A DNA stretch of 64,000 nucleotides, taken from contig NZ_CAKPUG010000007.1 of assembly GCF_934191625.1 (NCBI RefSeq), positions 1-64,000 of the forward strand. Direction: 5' to 3'. The notes below the pieces were generated by a model. It worked only from the letters and a program-made list of their open reading frames with translations. It did not search any database and was not told the origin of the DNA. Each line of letters opens with the position of its first letter. Within the stretch, counting starts at the first letter, position 1. Below are positions 8,353 through 17,704 of the stretch, piece after piece. The stretch is from an uncultured Lactococcus sp. (GTDB lineage Bacteria > Bacillota > Bacilli > Lactobacillales > Streptococcaceae). The position numbers and the translations under genes were made by a program.

Positions 8353-9717
8353 TTATTTTCCTAAGCAGAACTGGCTGAAAAGCTGAGTAATCAATTCATC
8401 AGGTGCAGCTTCCCCAGTTATTTCACCAAGCAATTGCCAACAGCGTGTGATATCGACTTGGATGAGGTCGACAGGAAGGCCCATCGCCAAACCTCGGTTT
8501 GCTTCCTTCAGAGAATCTAAAGCTTGTTCGACCAGTCCAATGTGACGTGCGTTGGACAGAGTAGTTGCATCTTTTGCTTCAATTTCTCCAGAGAAAAAGA
8601 GAGCGCGTATGTTTTTTTCGACGGCATCAAGATTTTCATTTTTTAAGGCAGAAATTCTAATAAAGTCTTTAGGAAGTTGCTCAAGTTCAATTTTTTCCGG
8701 AAGGTCCGTCTTATTTAGCAGGATGATACGGTTTGTTGAAGCGGAAAGTTCCAGCAACTCCAAATCTTTTGTTGTTAAAGGAGATGAAGCATCCAGTACA
8801 AGCAAAACCAAATCAGCTTCTTCTAATGCTTTTTGGCTGCGTTCGACACCAATCTTTTCAACAATGTCTTCGGTTTCTCGTATACCTGCAGTATCAATTA
8901 GCTCCAGAGGTACGCCACCAATATTCGCAAACTCTGTAATAACATCACGTGTTGTTCCTGCTATATCGGTAACGATGGCTTTTTCTTCACGTAAAAGCTG
9001 ATTGAGTAAACTTGATTTTCCGACATTTGGTCGACCAATAATTGCCGTTTTTAGTCCTTCACGAAGAATTTTACCACGTTTTGCTGTTGCAAGAAGAGTT
9101 TCTAAAAGTTGTTCGAAATGTGCCGTTTTTTCTAGAAGCATTTGACTGGTCATCGTTTCAACATCATCATATTCAGGATAATCAATGTTGACTTCAACTT
9201 GCGCCAGTGACTCTAGAATTTCTTGTCGGATATTGTTGATTAAGTTAGAGAGGCTACCATCAAGTTGTTTTACAGCAATATTGGCAGCCTGATCTGTTTT
9301 TGCGCGTATCAAATCCATCACGGACTCGGCTTGCGCTAAGTCAATGCGTCCATTTAAAAATGCACGTTTTGTGAACTCACCTGGTTCAGCGAGACGTGCG
9401 CCAGAGCGAAGGAGAAGTTGCAAAATTTCTTGGGTTACGGCTATTCCACCATGTGTGTTAATCTCCACGAGATCTTCACGTGTGAAGGTTTTAGGAGCTT
9501 TCATCACGGAGAGCATAACTTCATCAACAAGACGTTCTTTATCAAAGATGTGTCCATAATTGATAGTATGAGAAGCAACTTTATCGAGATCTTTTCCATG
9601 AAAGACCTTTTTAGCGATTGAGATGGCATCACTACCAGACAATCTGACGATAGCAATGGCTCCTTCACCTAAAGGCGTGGAAATGGCTGCTATTGTATCA
9701 AATTCTTTTGTTATCAT
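8353..9717 (-). CDS. mnmE: tRNA modification GTPase MnmE (TrmE)
   Basis: A 454-residue GTPase that works with MnmG to install carboxymethylaminomethyl groups on wobble uridine-34 of tRNAs. An N-terminal formyl-THF-binding domain (1-118) precedes a helical domain and an inserted G domain with G1 GRPNVGKSS (228-236), DTAG (275-278) and NKTD (335-338). The C-terminus is CLGK with the conserved Cys451. The start has an upstream AGGAT RBS. It is divergent from the rsuA-family gene and monocistronic. Confidence 0.97.
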   Translation of the reverse strand: MITKEFDTIAAISTPLGEGAIAIVRLSGSDAISIAKKVFHGKDLDKVASHTINYGHIFDKERLVDEVMLSVMKAPKTFTREDLVEINTHGGIAVTQEILQLLLRSGARLAEPGEFTKRAFLNGRIDLAQAESVMDLIRAKTDQAANIAVKQLDGSLSNLINNIRQEILESLAQVEVNIDYPEYDDVETMTSQMLLEKTAHFEQLLETLLATAKRGKILREGLKTAIIGRPNVGKSSLLNQLLREEKAIVTDIAGTTRDVITEFANIGGVPLELIDTAGIRETEDIVEKIGVERSQKALEEADLVLLVLDASSPLTTKDLELLELSASTNRIILLNKTDLPEKIELEQLPKDFIRISALKNENLDAVEKNIRALFFSGEIEAKDATTLSNARHIGLVEQALDSLKEANRGLAMGLPVDLIQVDITRCWQLLGEITGEAAPDELITQLFSQFCLGK

Positions 9718-9834
9718 ATTTTTATCCTAATTACTAAATTCAGTATGCCCTATTATATAACAAGTCGTGATAAAAATAAAGATTCGTCAACTCCCCACAA
9801 AGGTTTATCTTATCCATATTGAGCAAAATTCTAG

Positions 9835-9840
9835 TAAAAT
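9835..9840 (+). promoter_or_regulatory. -10 of the RsuA-family gene, leaderless
   Basis: TAAAAT is followed by 6 nt (AAGAGT) and ATG at 9847. There is no RBS. The -10 lacks the extended TG, so this member of the leaderless set is slightly weaker. Confidence 0.6.
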
Positions 9841-9846
9841 AAGAGT

Positions 9847-10557
9847 ATGAGATTGGATAAATATTTGGCGGAAGCCGGGCTAGGATCACGTAAAGAAGTT
9901 AAGGTGATTCTCAAGACAGGAAAAGTGACAGTTAATGAAGAAAAAGTGAAAAATGGCAAATTTCATGTTGCTCCAGATAAAGATAGAGTAAGCTACGATG
10001 GAAAACCAGTACGTTATCAAGAATTTTATTATTACCTCCTGAACAAACCTGCTGGTGTGGTTTCAGCGACGAAGGATAATAAGGACAAAACAGTTGTTGA
10101 ATTATTAAAGACTCCAGATTATCGCGAAGATATTTTTCCTGTAGGGCGCTTAGATAAAGATACAGAAGGCCTTCTTTTACTGACAAATGATGGAGCACTG
10201 AGTCATAATCTCTTGAGTCCCAAAAAGCATGTGGAAAAAGAATATTTTGCACACATACAAGGCCATGTTACGCAGGAAACAGTACAAAAGTTTGCGGCAG
10301 GATTGACTTTGAAATCTGGAGAAAACGTCAAACCAGGCCAGCTTTTTATTGAGAAAGCAGAGGAGAATAAAAGTAAAATCCGCCTCATTATTCATGAAGG
10401 TAAATTTCATCAGGTCAAACGAATGTTTGAAGCTGTAGGGATGAAGGTTACTTATCTCAAACGGCTACGTATGGGAAGTTTAGAATTGGATAAGGCATTG
10501 ACTTTGGGAGCATATCGTCCACTAACAGAAGAAGAAATCTCAATGCTTAAGGAATAG
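9847..10557 (+). CDS. RNA pseudouridine synthase, RsuA/RluB family
   Basis: A 236-residue enzyme that isomerises a uridine in rRNA. An S4 RNA-binding domain (1-50, MRLDKYLAEAGLGSRKE) is followed by the catalytic domain. The active-site motif GRLDKDTEGLLLLTNDG (about 101-117) contains the nucleophilic Asp, and KKHVEKEY and EGKFHQVKRM are also present. Length and single S4 domain fit RsuA (16S U516) more than RluB, but the exact target cannot be settled from sequence. The start is fixed by the promoter 6 nt upstream. Confidence 0.9.
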   Translation: MRLDKYLAEAGLGSRKEVKVILKTGKVTVNEEKVKNGKFHVAPDKDRVSYDGKPVRYQEFYYYLLNKPAGVVSATKDNKDKTVVELLKTPDYREDIFPVGRLDKDTEGLLLLTNDGALSHNLLSPKKHVEKEYFAHIQGHVTQETVQKFAAGLTLKSGENVKPGQLFIEKAEENKSKIRLIIHEGKFHQVKRMFEAVGMKVTYLKRLRMGSLELDKALTLGAYRPLTEEEISMLKE

Positions 10558-10678
10558 CTATGGTAGAAGGAGCTTCTGTAAAAATTTAAGGGTACAATTT
10601 GAAAAAGAAGTTGTTTTGAAAAGTTTTGAGGAAAACTTAGTTCTTCAAATAAAAAGCCAGTTATTTTTACTTTTTTGT

Positions 10679-10684
10679 TATAAT
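10679..10684 (+). promoter_or_regulatory. Extended -10 of rpiA
   Basis: TGTTATAAT in front of rpiA gives a leader of about 27 nt that contains a GAAGGGA ribosome-binding site. Confidence 0.65.
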
Positions 10685-10716
10685 GATTGAGAAGAGTATT
10701 TGAAGGGATTTCAAAA

Positions 10717-11388
10717 ATGGAAAATTTAAAAAAACAAGTAGGTATAAAAGCAGCTGAATATGTGAAGTCTGGTATGATTGTTGGCTTGGGAACAGGTTCG
10801 ACGGCGGCTTTCTTTGTGGAAGAATTAGGTCGTCGGGTTAAGGAAGAAGGCTTGGATATTGTTGGTGTTACGACCTCGAACGTAACTAGCCATCAAGCTA
10901 CAGATCTTAAGATTCCTTTGAAATCAATTGATGAAGTGGATCATGTTGACTTAACCGTCGATGGCGCAGATGAAGTTGATGCAGCACTTAATGGTATTAA
11001 AGGCGGTGGTGCGGCTTTGCTAATGGAAAAAATTGTTGCAACATATTCTAGAGACTATATTTGGATTGTTGATGAAAGTAAACTTTCAAAAACTCTTGGT
11101 AGTTTTAAAGTTCCTGTTGAAGTTATCCCATACGGATCTGAGCAGTTGTTCCGAAAATTTGAAGCGGCGGGTTATGCTCCAACTTGGCGTATGAAGGCTC
11201 AAGATAAGCTAATAACTGATATGCAACATTATATTATTGATTTACATATTGATAGTATTACTGAGCCGGAAAAGCTGGCGGAAGAACTAGATTTAACAGT
11301 AGGTGTTGTTGAACATGGTTTGTTTAATAACATGGTTAAAAAAGTTATTGTTGCAGGTCAAGACGGCGTTAAACTTATAGAAAAATAA
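10717..11388 (+). CDS. rpiA: Ribose-5-phosphate isomerase A
   Basis: A 223-residue enzyme that interconverts ribose-5-phosphate and ribulose-5-phosphate in the pentose phosphate pathway. Characteristic motifs are [30 protein letters not shown] and DESK. An upstream in-frame TTG at 10687 would add ten residues, but the ATG at 10717 has the GAAGGGA RBS and the usual N-terminus MENLKKQVG. The related genes zwf and 6-phosphogluconolactonase lie elsewhere in this window. It ends at a terminator shared with the converging Nudix gene. Confidence 0.96.
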   Translation: MENLKKQVGIKAAEYVKSGMIVGLGTGSTAAFFVEELGRRVKEEGLDIVGVTTSNVTSHQATDLKIPLKSIDEVDHVDLTVDGADEVDAALNGIKGGGAALLMEKIVATYSRDYIWIVDESKLSKTLGSFKVPVEVIPYGSEQLFRKFEAAGYAPTWRMKAQDKLITDMQHYIIDLHIDSITEPEKLAEELDLTVGVVEHGLFNNMVKKVIVAGQDGVKLIEK

Positions 11389-11417
11389 AAAGAAGGAAAG
11401 TATTTCCTTCTTTTTAT
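11386..11417. terminator. Bidirectional terminator, rpiA and Nudix gene
   Basis: AAAAAGAAGGAAAG and its complement CTTTCCTTCTTTTT-like arm form a stem between two convergent genes. Confidence 0.85.
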
Positions 11418-11866
11418 TTGGTATTAAGCCATTGTTCCACACCCCACTTATGGGATCCACGTTTGAGCTTAGCCAAAGCAGTCGGTACGTCAAACCAGAA
11501 AATTTTATTGAAATCTTCAAGTGGGACTTGATCAAAATGCGCTTCCAGAGTCTCATAGATATAAGCGGGATTACAAAAGTATTTATCACGGTGGGAGCTA
11601 TAAAAATATTCGTCGGCTTGCCCAAAATAACGCCCTAAAGTCGCAGTCGCACCTAGTTCTTCCATAAGTTCTCGTTCTAAAGCGCGTGCATGGTCTTCAT
11701 CTGCTTCAATTTCTCCTCCAGGGAGAAAAAAGGCTCCGTTTGGCGCTTGAACAAGACAAATTTGGCTCTTGTTTTCACGTGAAACAATACCATAGACTCC
11801 ATAACGATATTGATAATCCACTCCGGTAATTTTTTCACCGAAGACTGGAATTTCTTGTTGTGTCAT
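11414..11866 (-). CDS. Nudix hydrolase
   Basis: A 150-residue hydrolase for nucleoside diphosphates linked to another moiety. The Nudix box GX5EX7REUXEEXGU reads GGEIEADEDHARALERELME followed by ELG, about residues 49-71, with all catalytic glutamates present. The specificity cannot be read from sequence; MutT-like cleansing is one option. An RBS (GGAGGG) precedes the start at a good distance. It stands alone between convergent rpiA and divergent mreC. Confidence 0.88.
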   Translation of the reverse strand: MTQQEIPVFGEKITGVDYQYRYGVYGIVSRENKSQICLVQAPNGAFFLPGGEIEADEDHARALERELMEELGATATLGRYFGQADEYFYSSHRDKYFCNPAYIYETLEAHFDQVPLEDFNKIFWFDVPTALAKLKRGSHKWGVEQWLNTK

Positions 11867-11937
11867 ATTTACGGCCCTCCGATATAATTTATAGAAGAAA
11901 ATTTAATTATATTCTATCAAAAAGTTGACAATTTTGA

Positions 11938-11943
11938 TAAAAT
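11938..11943 (+). promoter_or_regulatory. Extended -10 of the mreCD operon
   Basis: TGATAAAAT (TG-n-TAAAAT) lies 41 nt before the GTG start of mreC. The TTGACA at 11924 is too close to be its -35. Confidence 0.5.
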
Positions 11944-11984
11944 AAAGAGGCTAAACAAAGCTCTTGTGAAGGGAAATATGAACA

Positions 11985-12842
11985 GTGAAAAAATTCAATC
12001 TTAGTAAAATGATTATTATCGCCTTAATTATTGTTATTTCAGCATTTACAGCAATTTTTATCTCGGCAGATAATTTTAAGAATAATAAAAATCCATCAAC
12101 AATGACACAAATTATTAATGACGGTACAGGTACTATTGACAGAATCATTGGTGCTCCAATCCGTTTTGTTCAAGACAAAGCCAATCAGGTCGGCAATCTT
12201 TTTGATACCTACAAGCAAAATCAGTCGCTGAAAACAAAAGTGGCAGACTTAAGCAGCACCAAAAATAATCAAGAAAGCTTAGAAGTCGAAAATAAAGAGT
12301 TAAAAGAAGCATTAAAACTTCAAGAAACTTTGACAGATTATAAGAGTACCTCTGCTAATGTAATTACCCGTAATCCGGCCAGCTGGGCAGATACACTCGT
12401 GATTGATAGCGGCAGTAAACAAGGTATTAAAAACCGTCAATTAGTAATGGCGAATGGTGGTGTTATTGGACGTGTAAGTCAAGTAAATGAAAACTCTTCT
12501 AAAGTTTCCTTGCTGAGCTCTGATAAGGGTATTGATGCAAAAATCCCGGTTCGTCTTGGTAGCCCGAGTGATCCAGTAAATGGACTTCTTGCAAGCTATG
12601 ATACTGATCAGAATGCTTATGTAGTTACTTCCCTAGTAGGAGAAGGCAATATTGAAAAAGGCAGTCAAGTTGTTACTAGTGGCCTTGGAGGTGATTCGCC
12701 ACGCGGTCTTTTGCTTGGAACAGTAATTGATGTTAAAGAAACAGACCAAGGGTTGAATCGTAAAGTATATGTGAAGCCTGCTAGCAATTTGTACGATATT
12801 CGATTTGTTTTTGTGATTCAAGGCATGATTGGAGGTAACTAA
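11985..12842 (+). CDS. mreC: Cell-shape protein MreC
   Basis: A 285-residue protein that anchors the wall-elongation complex. It has a short cytoplasmic tail, one membrane span (about 8-28, IIIALIIVISAFTAIFIS), an extracellular coiled coil (about 65-110) and the twin beta-barrel MreC domain (about 120-280). The GTG start at 11985 has the RBS GAAGGGA 10 nt upstream. An ATG at 11978 is in another frame and would make only 8 residues. mreD follows 2 nt later. The order mreC-mreD-pcsB is the usual one in streptococci and lactococci. Confidence 0.95.
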   Translation: MKKFNLSKMIIIALIIVISAFTAIFISADNFKNNKNPSTMTQIINDGTGTIDRIIGAPIRFVQDKANQVGNLFDTYKQNQSLKTKVADLSSTKNNQESLEVENKELKEALKLQETLTDYKSTSANVITRNPASWADTLVIDSGSKQGIKNRQLVMANGGVIGRVSQVNENSSKVSLLSSDKGIDAKIPVRLGSPSDPVNGLLASYDTDQNAYVVTSLVGEGNIEKGSQVVTSGLGGDSPRGLLLGTVIDVKETDQGLNRKVYVKPASNLYDIRFVFVIQGMIGGN

Positions 12843-12844
12843 AT

Positions 12845-13351
12845 ATGAGTCGCTTTAGCTTCCAATTTTTTAGCCCCTTATTTCTTTTTTTCCTCCTCTT
12901 ACTTGATGGGCAGTTGACACATTTCTTTACAGCTTTATCTGGGGGAAGTATCATGCCCGTAAGTCATCTATTACTCATTTTTATGGTGTACACTGTGACG
13001 CAACACGGCCACAGCTATGTACTTATCATGGGCGTTCTTTTGGGAATTATCTATGACAGTTACTTTTTAGGTATATTTGGTATTGCGAGTTTAATTTTGC
13101 CACTTATTGCTCTTTTTGTCTATCAAATCCAGACCGTTGTCTTTACTAACCGCTGGACTCGACTATTTACAGTGATTATCATTGTTTTTGCTTTCCAAGT
13201 TTTAAGTACATTTATTGTTAATCTGGTTGGTGTAGTCAACGTCAACTTTATCTCATTTATTGTTAGACAGCTCGCACCTACATTAGCCCTAAATATTGTC
13301 TTTGCAATCTTACTACAATGGCCTTTAGAAAAGATGTATCGCCTACGGTGA
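12845..13351 (+). CDS. mreD: Cell-shape membrane protein MreD
   Basis: A 168-residue, very hydrophobic protein with five predicted membrane spans, as in the MreD family. It starts 2 nt after the mreC stop, so translation is probably coupled. It acts with MreC and penicillin-binding proteins in peripheral wall synthesis. The family is weakly conserved, so the assignment leans on topology and position. Confidence 0.92.
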   Translation: MSRFSFQFFSPLFLFFLLLLDGQLTHFFTALSGGSIMPVSHLLLIFMVYTVTQHGHSYVLIMGVLLGIIYDSYFLGIFGIASLILPLIALFVYQIQTVVFTNRWTRLFTVIIIVFAFQVLSTFIVNLVGVVNVNFISFIVRQLAPTLALNIVFAILLQWPLEKMYRLR

Positions 13352-13360
13352 TCATCTTTT

Positions 13361-13377
13361 TGTAATTAAAGAGTAAA
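13361..13377 (+). promoter_or_regulatory. Weak WalR-like box upstream of the first pcsB gene
   Basis: TGTAAT-TAAAG-AGTAAA. The first half matches the WalR consensus TGTWAH and the second half has one mismatch. It lies about 30 bp upstream of the -35. Confidence 0.4.
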
Positions 13378-13406
13378 AAATGTATTTTTAAAGAAATTAA
13401 ATTGAC

Positions 13407-13435
13407 TTGATTAAGTTATGAAAGAGTGTTATACT
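13407..13435 (+). promoter_or_regulatory. Promoter of the first pcsB/usp45 gene
   Basis: -35 TTGATT (13407-13412), 17-bp spacer and -10 TATACT (13430-13435) with extended TG. Confidence 0.75.
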
Positions 13436-13493
13436 TGGGACTATCTTGGCGTTATATTTATAATTTAATAGAAAACGGGAAGAAAAGAAAACT

Positions 13494-14888
13494 ATGAAAA
13501 AGAAACTTATCACAGCATTAATGTTGTCGACGGTCATTTTATCATCGGGTGCAAGCCTTGGAGCGGTAAAAGCGGACAGCACAGACGATCAAATCGCAAA
13601 ACAAGATGCAGCAATCAATGCTGCTAAAAGTTCTTCTGCAGCAGCGCAAGCAAAAGTAGATGCGATTCAATCACAAGTAGATAGCTTACAATCTAAAAAA
13701 ACTTCAACAGCAAATGAAGTAAATAAATTGATGAAGGAGCAAAAAGAACAATCGGCCGAGATTGCTCGCTTGCACAAAGATATCAAAGAGCGGAACTCAG
13801 CACTTGAAGCACAAGCACGTAGCGCTCAAACAAATGGTTCAGCAACGGACTATATGTCCACTATCTTAGATTCAAAATCTTTGACTGATGCAATTCAAAA
13901 AATGACAGCGATGGCAACTGTTTCTGGTGCCAATAAAGCCATGCTTGAAAAGCAACAAGAAGATGAAAAAGCTATTCAAGCTAAGTTGAAAGATAATGAA
14001 GCAAAATACGCTAAAGCTACAAAACTTCAACAAGAGTTAGAAGCACAAAGTAACGAGTTGGCAAGCCAAGAAGCCGCCCTCAAAGTTGCTCAATTAAATT
14101 ATCAAACAACAATTGCTAACTCTGAGAGCAAAAAACAAAGCTTGATTGATCAAAAAGCCGCAGCAGTAGCTGCTCAAGAAGCCGCAGCTAAACAAGCTGC
14201 AGCAGTAGAAGCTCAACAAGCTAAAGCAGAGCAAGCTGCCCAAGCTGCTCAAAAAGCACAAGCAGAACAAGCTACAGCAACTAAGAGCGAAAATAAACCA
14301 GCCGCAAGTACAGAAACAGTACCAGTTGTTACTACGCCCGTAGAGAAAACTCCTGTTGCTTCTGCACCAGCAGCAACAACTCCAGCTGTAGAAGAAAGCA
14401 AACCAGCATCAAATAACAACGCATCAAGTACGAATACTGGTTCAACTTCAAACTCAAATACTACTAATAGCTCAGACACAACTACAGAAGGTAGTTCAAG
14501 TAACAACAATAATAATGGCTCTGGTAGCTCAAGTTCAGGGTCAGGGTCAACAAATACTCCAAGTTCAAGCTTGAGTAATCCTTATCCATGGGGCCAATGT
14601 ACTTGGGGTGTTTGGGAATACTTCGGTGGAAGTATTCCTACATATGCCGGTAATGCAGGAGACTGGGTAGTTTATGCAAATAGTGGACCAGCAGTTGGCA
14701 CAATTGCGGTATTCCCTCCAGGTAACCAGGGAGCAGGTGGAGTAGGTCACGTTGCCGTGGTCACAGCTGTAAATGGTAATAAACTTACTGTCTCAGAAAC
14801 AAACTTCTCAGGTCCTAATGGTGGTGGTTTAGGTATCCGCACAACCCGTGAAGTTTCAGCTGCAGGCTTAAGTTTCATCCGTCCATAA
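13494..14888 (+). CDS. pcsB: Secreted peptidoglycan hydrolase, PcsB/Usp45 family (copy 1)
   Basis: A 464-residue secreted protein homologous to lactococcal Usp45 and streptococcal PcsB, which splits septal peptidoglycan under FtsEX control. The signal peptide (about 1-27, MKKKLITALMLSTVILSSGA, cut near VKA/DS) precedes a long coiled coil (about 30-250). Next come an Ala/Gln-rich stretch, a Thr/Pro then Ser/Asn/Gly-rich linker (about 265-360) and a CHAP domain (about 361-464) with catalytic Cys369 and His419. A paralogue follows in tandem. Its own promoter and terminator separate it from mreCD. Confidence 0.93.
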   Translation: MKKKLITALMLSTVILSSGASLGAVKADSTDDQIAKQDAAINAAKSSSAAAQAKVDAIQSQVDSLQSKKTSTANEVNKLMKEQKEQSAEIARLHKDIKERNSALEAQARSAQTNGSATDYMSTILDSKSLTDAIQKMTAMATVSGANKAMLEKQQEDEKAIQAKLKDNEAKYAKATKLQQELEAQSNELASQEAALKVAQLNYQTTIANSESKKQSLIDQKAAAVAAQEAAAKQAAAVEAQQAKAEQAAQAAQKAQAEQATATKSENKPAASTETVPVVTTPVEKTPVASAPAATTPAVEESKPASNNNASSTNTGSTSNSNTTNSSDTTTEGSSSNNNNNGSGSSSSGSGSTNTPSSSLSNPYPWGQCTWGVWEYFGGSIPTYAGNAGDWVVYANSGPAVGTIAVFPPGNQGAGGVGHVAVVTAVNGNKLTVSETNFSGPNGGGLGIRTTREVSAAGLSFIRP

Positions 14889-14900
14889 GAATTAAATCTC

Positions 14901-14932
14901 AACAAGCAAACAAAATATTGCTTGTTTTTTTG
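14901..14932 (+). terminator. Terminator after the first pcsB gene
   Basis: AACAAGCAA pairs with TTGCTTGTT and is followed by Ts. Confidence 0.88.
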
Positions 14933-14979
14933 AGCGGTGAAAAAAAATAGAAATCTGAAGAAACAAACTTAAACGTAAC

Positions 14980-14996
14980 TGTAATTGACTTGTTAC
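14980..14996 (+). promoter_or_regulatory. WalR (VicR/YycF) box upstream of the second pcsB gene
   Basis: TGTAAT-TGACT-TGTTAC fits the direct-repeat consensus TGTWAH-N5-TGTWAH at every position. It lies just upstream of the extended -10 TGATACAAT (15015-15023), in the place of a -35. pcsB is a known WalR target in streptococci. Confidence 0.75.
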
Positions 14997-15069
14997 AAAA
15001 CAGGTGTGGGCTCGTGATACAATATACTATATTCACCGAACTAACCTAGGGAGGCAAATTTAAAATTTT

Positions 15070-16293
15070 ATGAAGAAAAAACTTATTACAGCATTGATGC
15101 TTTCGACAGTCGTGCTTACGGCTGGCGCACCTTTTGCTGCCGTAAAGGCTGATTCGACAGATTCAAAAATTGCACAGCAAGATTCAAAGATTGCAAGTGC
15201 AAAGACTGAAGCTGCTAAAGCGCAATCACAAGTTGATTCAATTCAATCACAAGTAAGCACTTTAAAATCAAAGCAAACTTCAATGACTAAAAAAGTTAAT
15301 GAGTTGATGGCTCAACAAAAGGAACAATCACAACAGATTCAAAAGTTGAGCGAGAGCATCAAGGAGCGTAATACAGCACTTGAAGCTCAAGCACGTAGTG
15401 CACAAACTGATGGTTCAGCAACTAACTATATGTCTGCTGTACTAGACTCAAAATCTTTAACAGATGCTATTCAAAAAATGACAGCAATGGCAACTGTTGC
15501 TGGTGCTAACAAGTCAATGATTGAGCAACAACAAGCCGATCAAAAAGATATTCAGACAAAGTTAGCAGATAATCAAAAAAAATATGCTGAAGCAACAAAA
15601 CTTCAGCAAGAGTTAGATGCACAAGCTAACGAGTTGGCGACACAAGAAGCCGCTCTTAAAGTTGCTCAATTAGACTATCAAGCTACTGTAGCTACGGCAG
15701 AAGATAAGAAAAAAGATTTATTGAGCCAAAAAGCAGCAGCAGAAAAAGCTGCACAAAAAGCAGCAGCAGCAGAAAAAGCAGCAGCAGCTAAATCTGTAGT
15801 AGCTCAGCAAGAAAAAGCTGTAGCAGCAGCACCAGCTGCTTCTAATCCAGCACCAGCTGCTAATAATACAGCAGATAACAGCAATTCTTCTACTACAACA
15901 CCTACGCCTACACCAATCCCAACTCCAGATCCAGTAAAACCTTCTGATCCAGATCCAGTGGATCCTGTAAAACCTGTAAATCCAGGACACAGTGGTACTA
16001 ACCCTTATCCAGCTGGTCAATGTACTGCATTTGTTTGGGACTACTTTGGTGGTAACATGCCAACATACATGGGAAATGCTGGTGACTGGGTGGCTTATGC
16101 AAACAGTGGTCCAGCAGCAGGTACAATTGCGGTATTCCCTCCGGGTAATCAAGGTGCAGGCGGCGTAGGACACGTTGCAGTTGTTCTTTCTGTGTCTGGT
16201 TCAAAAATGACTGTTATCGAAGGGAACTTCAATGGCGGTTGGGGAACAACTCGTGAATGTTCAACAGCTGGCGTAAGCTTCATTCGTCCATAA
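15070..16293 (+). CDS. Secreted peptidoglycan hydrolase, PcsB/Usp45 family (copy 2)
   Basis: A 407-residue tandem paralogue of the preceding gene. The signal peptide MKKKLITALMLSTVVLTAGA is nearly the same, as are the coiled coil and the CHAP domain (Cys318, His368). The linker differs: it is shorter and rich in Pro and Asp (repeated PTPTP, DPVKPSDPDP), where copy 1 is Ser/Asn/Gly-rich. The near-identity of the conserved blocks and the divergence of the linker point to an old tandem duplication. It has its own promoter with a good WalR box, so the two copies may be expressed differently. Confidence 0.93.
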   Translation: MKKKLITALMLSTVVLTAGAPFAAVKADSTDSKIAQQDSKIASAKTEAAKAQSQVDSIQSQVSTLKSKQTSMTKKVNELMAQQKEQSQQIQKLSESIKERNTALEAQARSAQTDGSATNYMSAVLDSKSLTDAIQKMTAMATVAGANKSMIEQQQADQKDIQTKLADNQKKYAEATKLQQELDAQANELATQEAALKVAQLDYQATVATAEDKKKDLLSQKAAAEKAAQKAAAAEKAAAAKSVVAQQEKAVAAAPAASNPAPAANNTADNSNSSTTTPTPTPIPTPDPVKPSDPDPVDPVKPVNPGHSGTNPYPAGQCTAFVWDYFGGNMPTYMGNAGDWVAYANSGPAAGTIAVFPPGNQGAGGVGHVAVVLSVSGSKMTVIEGNFNGGWGTTRECSTAGVSFIRP

Positions 16294-16306
16294 TTAAATA
16301 AAATTT

Positions 16307-16333
16307 AAATACAAACTTCGGTTTGTATTTTTT
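16307..16333 (+). terminator. Terminator after the second pcsB gene
   Basis: AAATACAAAC-TTCG-GTTTGTATTT is a perfect stem with a stable UUCG loop and a T run. Confidence 0.92.
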
Positions 16334-16344
16334 ATTTCAATATT

Positions 16345-16371
16345 TTAGCACTCTAATATAAAGAGTGCTAA
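16345..16371 (+). promoter_or_regulatory. CIRCE element (HrcA operator) of dnaJ
   Basis: TTAGCACTC-N9-GAGTGCTAA is a perfect match to the CIRCE inverted repeat. It lies 5 bp upstream of the dnaJ -35. Confidence 0.96.
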
Positions 16372-16376
16372 TTTTT

Positions 16377-16405
16377 TTGCCAAAAGCTACAAAAAATGCT
16401 AAAAT
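16377..16405 (+). promoter_or_regulatory. dnaJ promoter
   Basis: -35 TTGCCA (16377-16382), 17-bp spacer and extended -10 TGCTAAAAT (hexamer 16400-16405). The leader is about 92 nt. Confidence 0.82.
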
Positions 16406-16503
16406 AGATTATGGTAGAAGTGAACATAGTCTACTTTTAGAGAGCAAGTAATTGAAGAATCAAATAGACTCTCAAAATTCCATGTCAAGAAGGTTTAAAA
16501 CAT

Positions 16504-17634
16504 ATGAATAACACAGAATTTTACGAACGCCTAGGTGTGGATAAAAATGCCAGCCAAGACGAAATTAAAAAAGCTTATCGAAAGATGTCTAAAAAGTACC
16601 ACCCAGATATTAACAAAGATCCGGGTGCAGAAGACAAGTACAAAGAGGTCCAAGAGGCTTATGAAACTTTAAGTGACGAACAAAAACGTGCCAGCTATGA
16701 TCAATATGGTGCCGCCGGAGCAAATGGCGGCTTTGGTGGCGGCCAAGGTGGTTTTTCGGGCTTTGATGGTTTCCAAAGCGCGGGCGGCTTTGGTGGTTTT
16801 GAGGATATTTTCTCAAGCTTCTTTGGCGGTGGCGGCGGCCAAGCTGATCCGAATGCACCTCGTCAAGGTGATGACTTACAATATCGTATCAATTTGACGT
16901 TTGAAGAAGCCATTTTTGGTGTTGAGAAAGAAATTAAATACAATCGCGAAGAGCTCTGTCATACTTGTGCCGGTTCGGGTGCGAAACCGGGTACTCATGC
17001 TGAAACATGTCATAAATGTCACGGTCGAGGACAAACACAAGTTATTCGCGATACCCCATTAGGCCGTATGTCAACAAATGTTGTCTGCGATGTTTGTCAC
17101 GGTACAGGTAAAGAAATCAAATCTCCTTGTCCAACATGTCATGGTACAGGTCATGAAAAATTGGCACACACAGTTAAGGTAAAAGTTCCAGCTGGTGTGG
17201 AATCAGGTCAACAAATGCGCCTACAAGGCCAAGGTGATGCTGGAACAAACGGAGGACCTTATGGTGATCTCTATGTGCGTTTCCAAGTTGCAGCAAGTGA
17301 TAAATTTGAACGTGATGGTAGCGAAATTTATTACAAGATGCCATTGAACTTTGTTCAGGCTGCCTTAGGCGATGAGATTGAAGTACCGACCGTGCATGGT
17401 AATGTGAAATTGAAGATCCCTGCAGGAACACAAACAGGTACCAACTTCCGTCTTAAAGGTAAGGGTGCACCTAAGTTACGCGGTAGCGGTCAAGGTGATC
17501 AACACGTTGTGATTAATATTGTAACACCTGAAAAATTGAATGATGCTCAACGTGATGCTTTGCGCGAATTTGCAAAAGCTAGCGGCCAAAATGTATCAGA
17601 GCAGAAAAAAGGTTTTTTCGATAAATTTAAATAA
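16504..17634 (+). CDS. dnaJ: Chaperone protein DnaJ
   Basis: A 376-residue Hsp40 co-chaperone that stimulates DnaK ATPase activity and delivers substrates. It has a J domain (1-70) with HPD at 33-35, a Gly/Phe-rich region (about 75-125), a zinc-binding domain with four CxxCxGxG repeats (about 150-215) and a C-terminal substrate-binding domain. The dnaK, grpE and hrcA genes are not adjacent, so dnaJ is a separate heat-shock unit with its own CIRCE element and terminator. The RBS before the ATG is AGAAGG. Confidence 0.98.
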   Translation: MNNTEFYERLGVDKNASQDEIKKAYRKMSKKYHPDINKDPGAEDKYKEVQEAYETLSDEQKRASYDQYGAAGANGGFGGGQGGFSGFDGFQSAGGFGGFEDIFSSFFGGGGGQADPNAPRQGDDLQYRINLTFEEAIFGVEKEIKYNREELCHTCAGSGAKPGTHAETCHKCHGRGQTQVIRDTPLGRMSTNVVCDVCHGTGKEIKSPCPTCHGTGHEKLAHTVKVKVPAGVESGQQMRLQGQGDAGTNGGPYGDLYVRFQVAASDKFERDGSEIYYKMPLNFVQAALGDEIEVPTVHGNVKLKIPAGTQTGTNFRLKGKGAPKLRGSGQGDQHVVINIVTPEKLNDAQRDALREFAKASGQNVSEQKKGFFDKFK

Positions 17635-17661
17635 AAAAACTGTCGTGAGACAGTTTTTTAT
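17632..17661 (+). terminator. dnaJ terminator
   Basis: AAAAAACTGTC-GTGA-GACAGTTTTTT stem with T run directly at the stop codon. Confidence 0.9.
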
Positions 17662-17692
17662 TTATCAATTAGGTAAATGGCGGTGTATCTGA

Positions 17693-17698
17693 TATAAT
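17693..17698 (+). promoter_or_regulatory. Extended -10 of yqeG, leaderless
   Basis: TGATATAAT is followed by 6 nt (GTTTTT) and ATG at 17705, with no RBS. Confidence 0.72.
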
Positions 17699-17704
17699 GT
17701 TTTT

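Noticed and set aside
11978..12004. 8-codon ATG frame overlapping the mreC start
   Set aside because: Its ATG is only 3 nt from the RBS and the peptide is trivial; the GTG at 11985 has proper spacing.
15718..16173. 151-codon minus-strand frame inside the second pcsB gene
   Set aside because: Its runs of Cys and Phe are the antisense of the Ala/Lys-rich GCA/AAA repeats, so it is a shadow.
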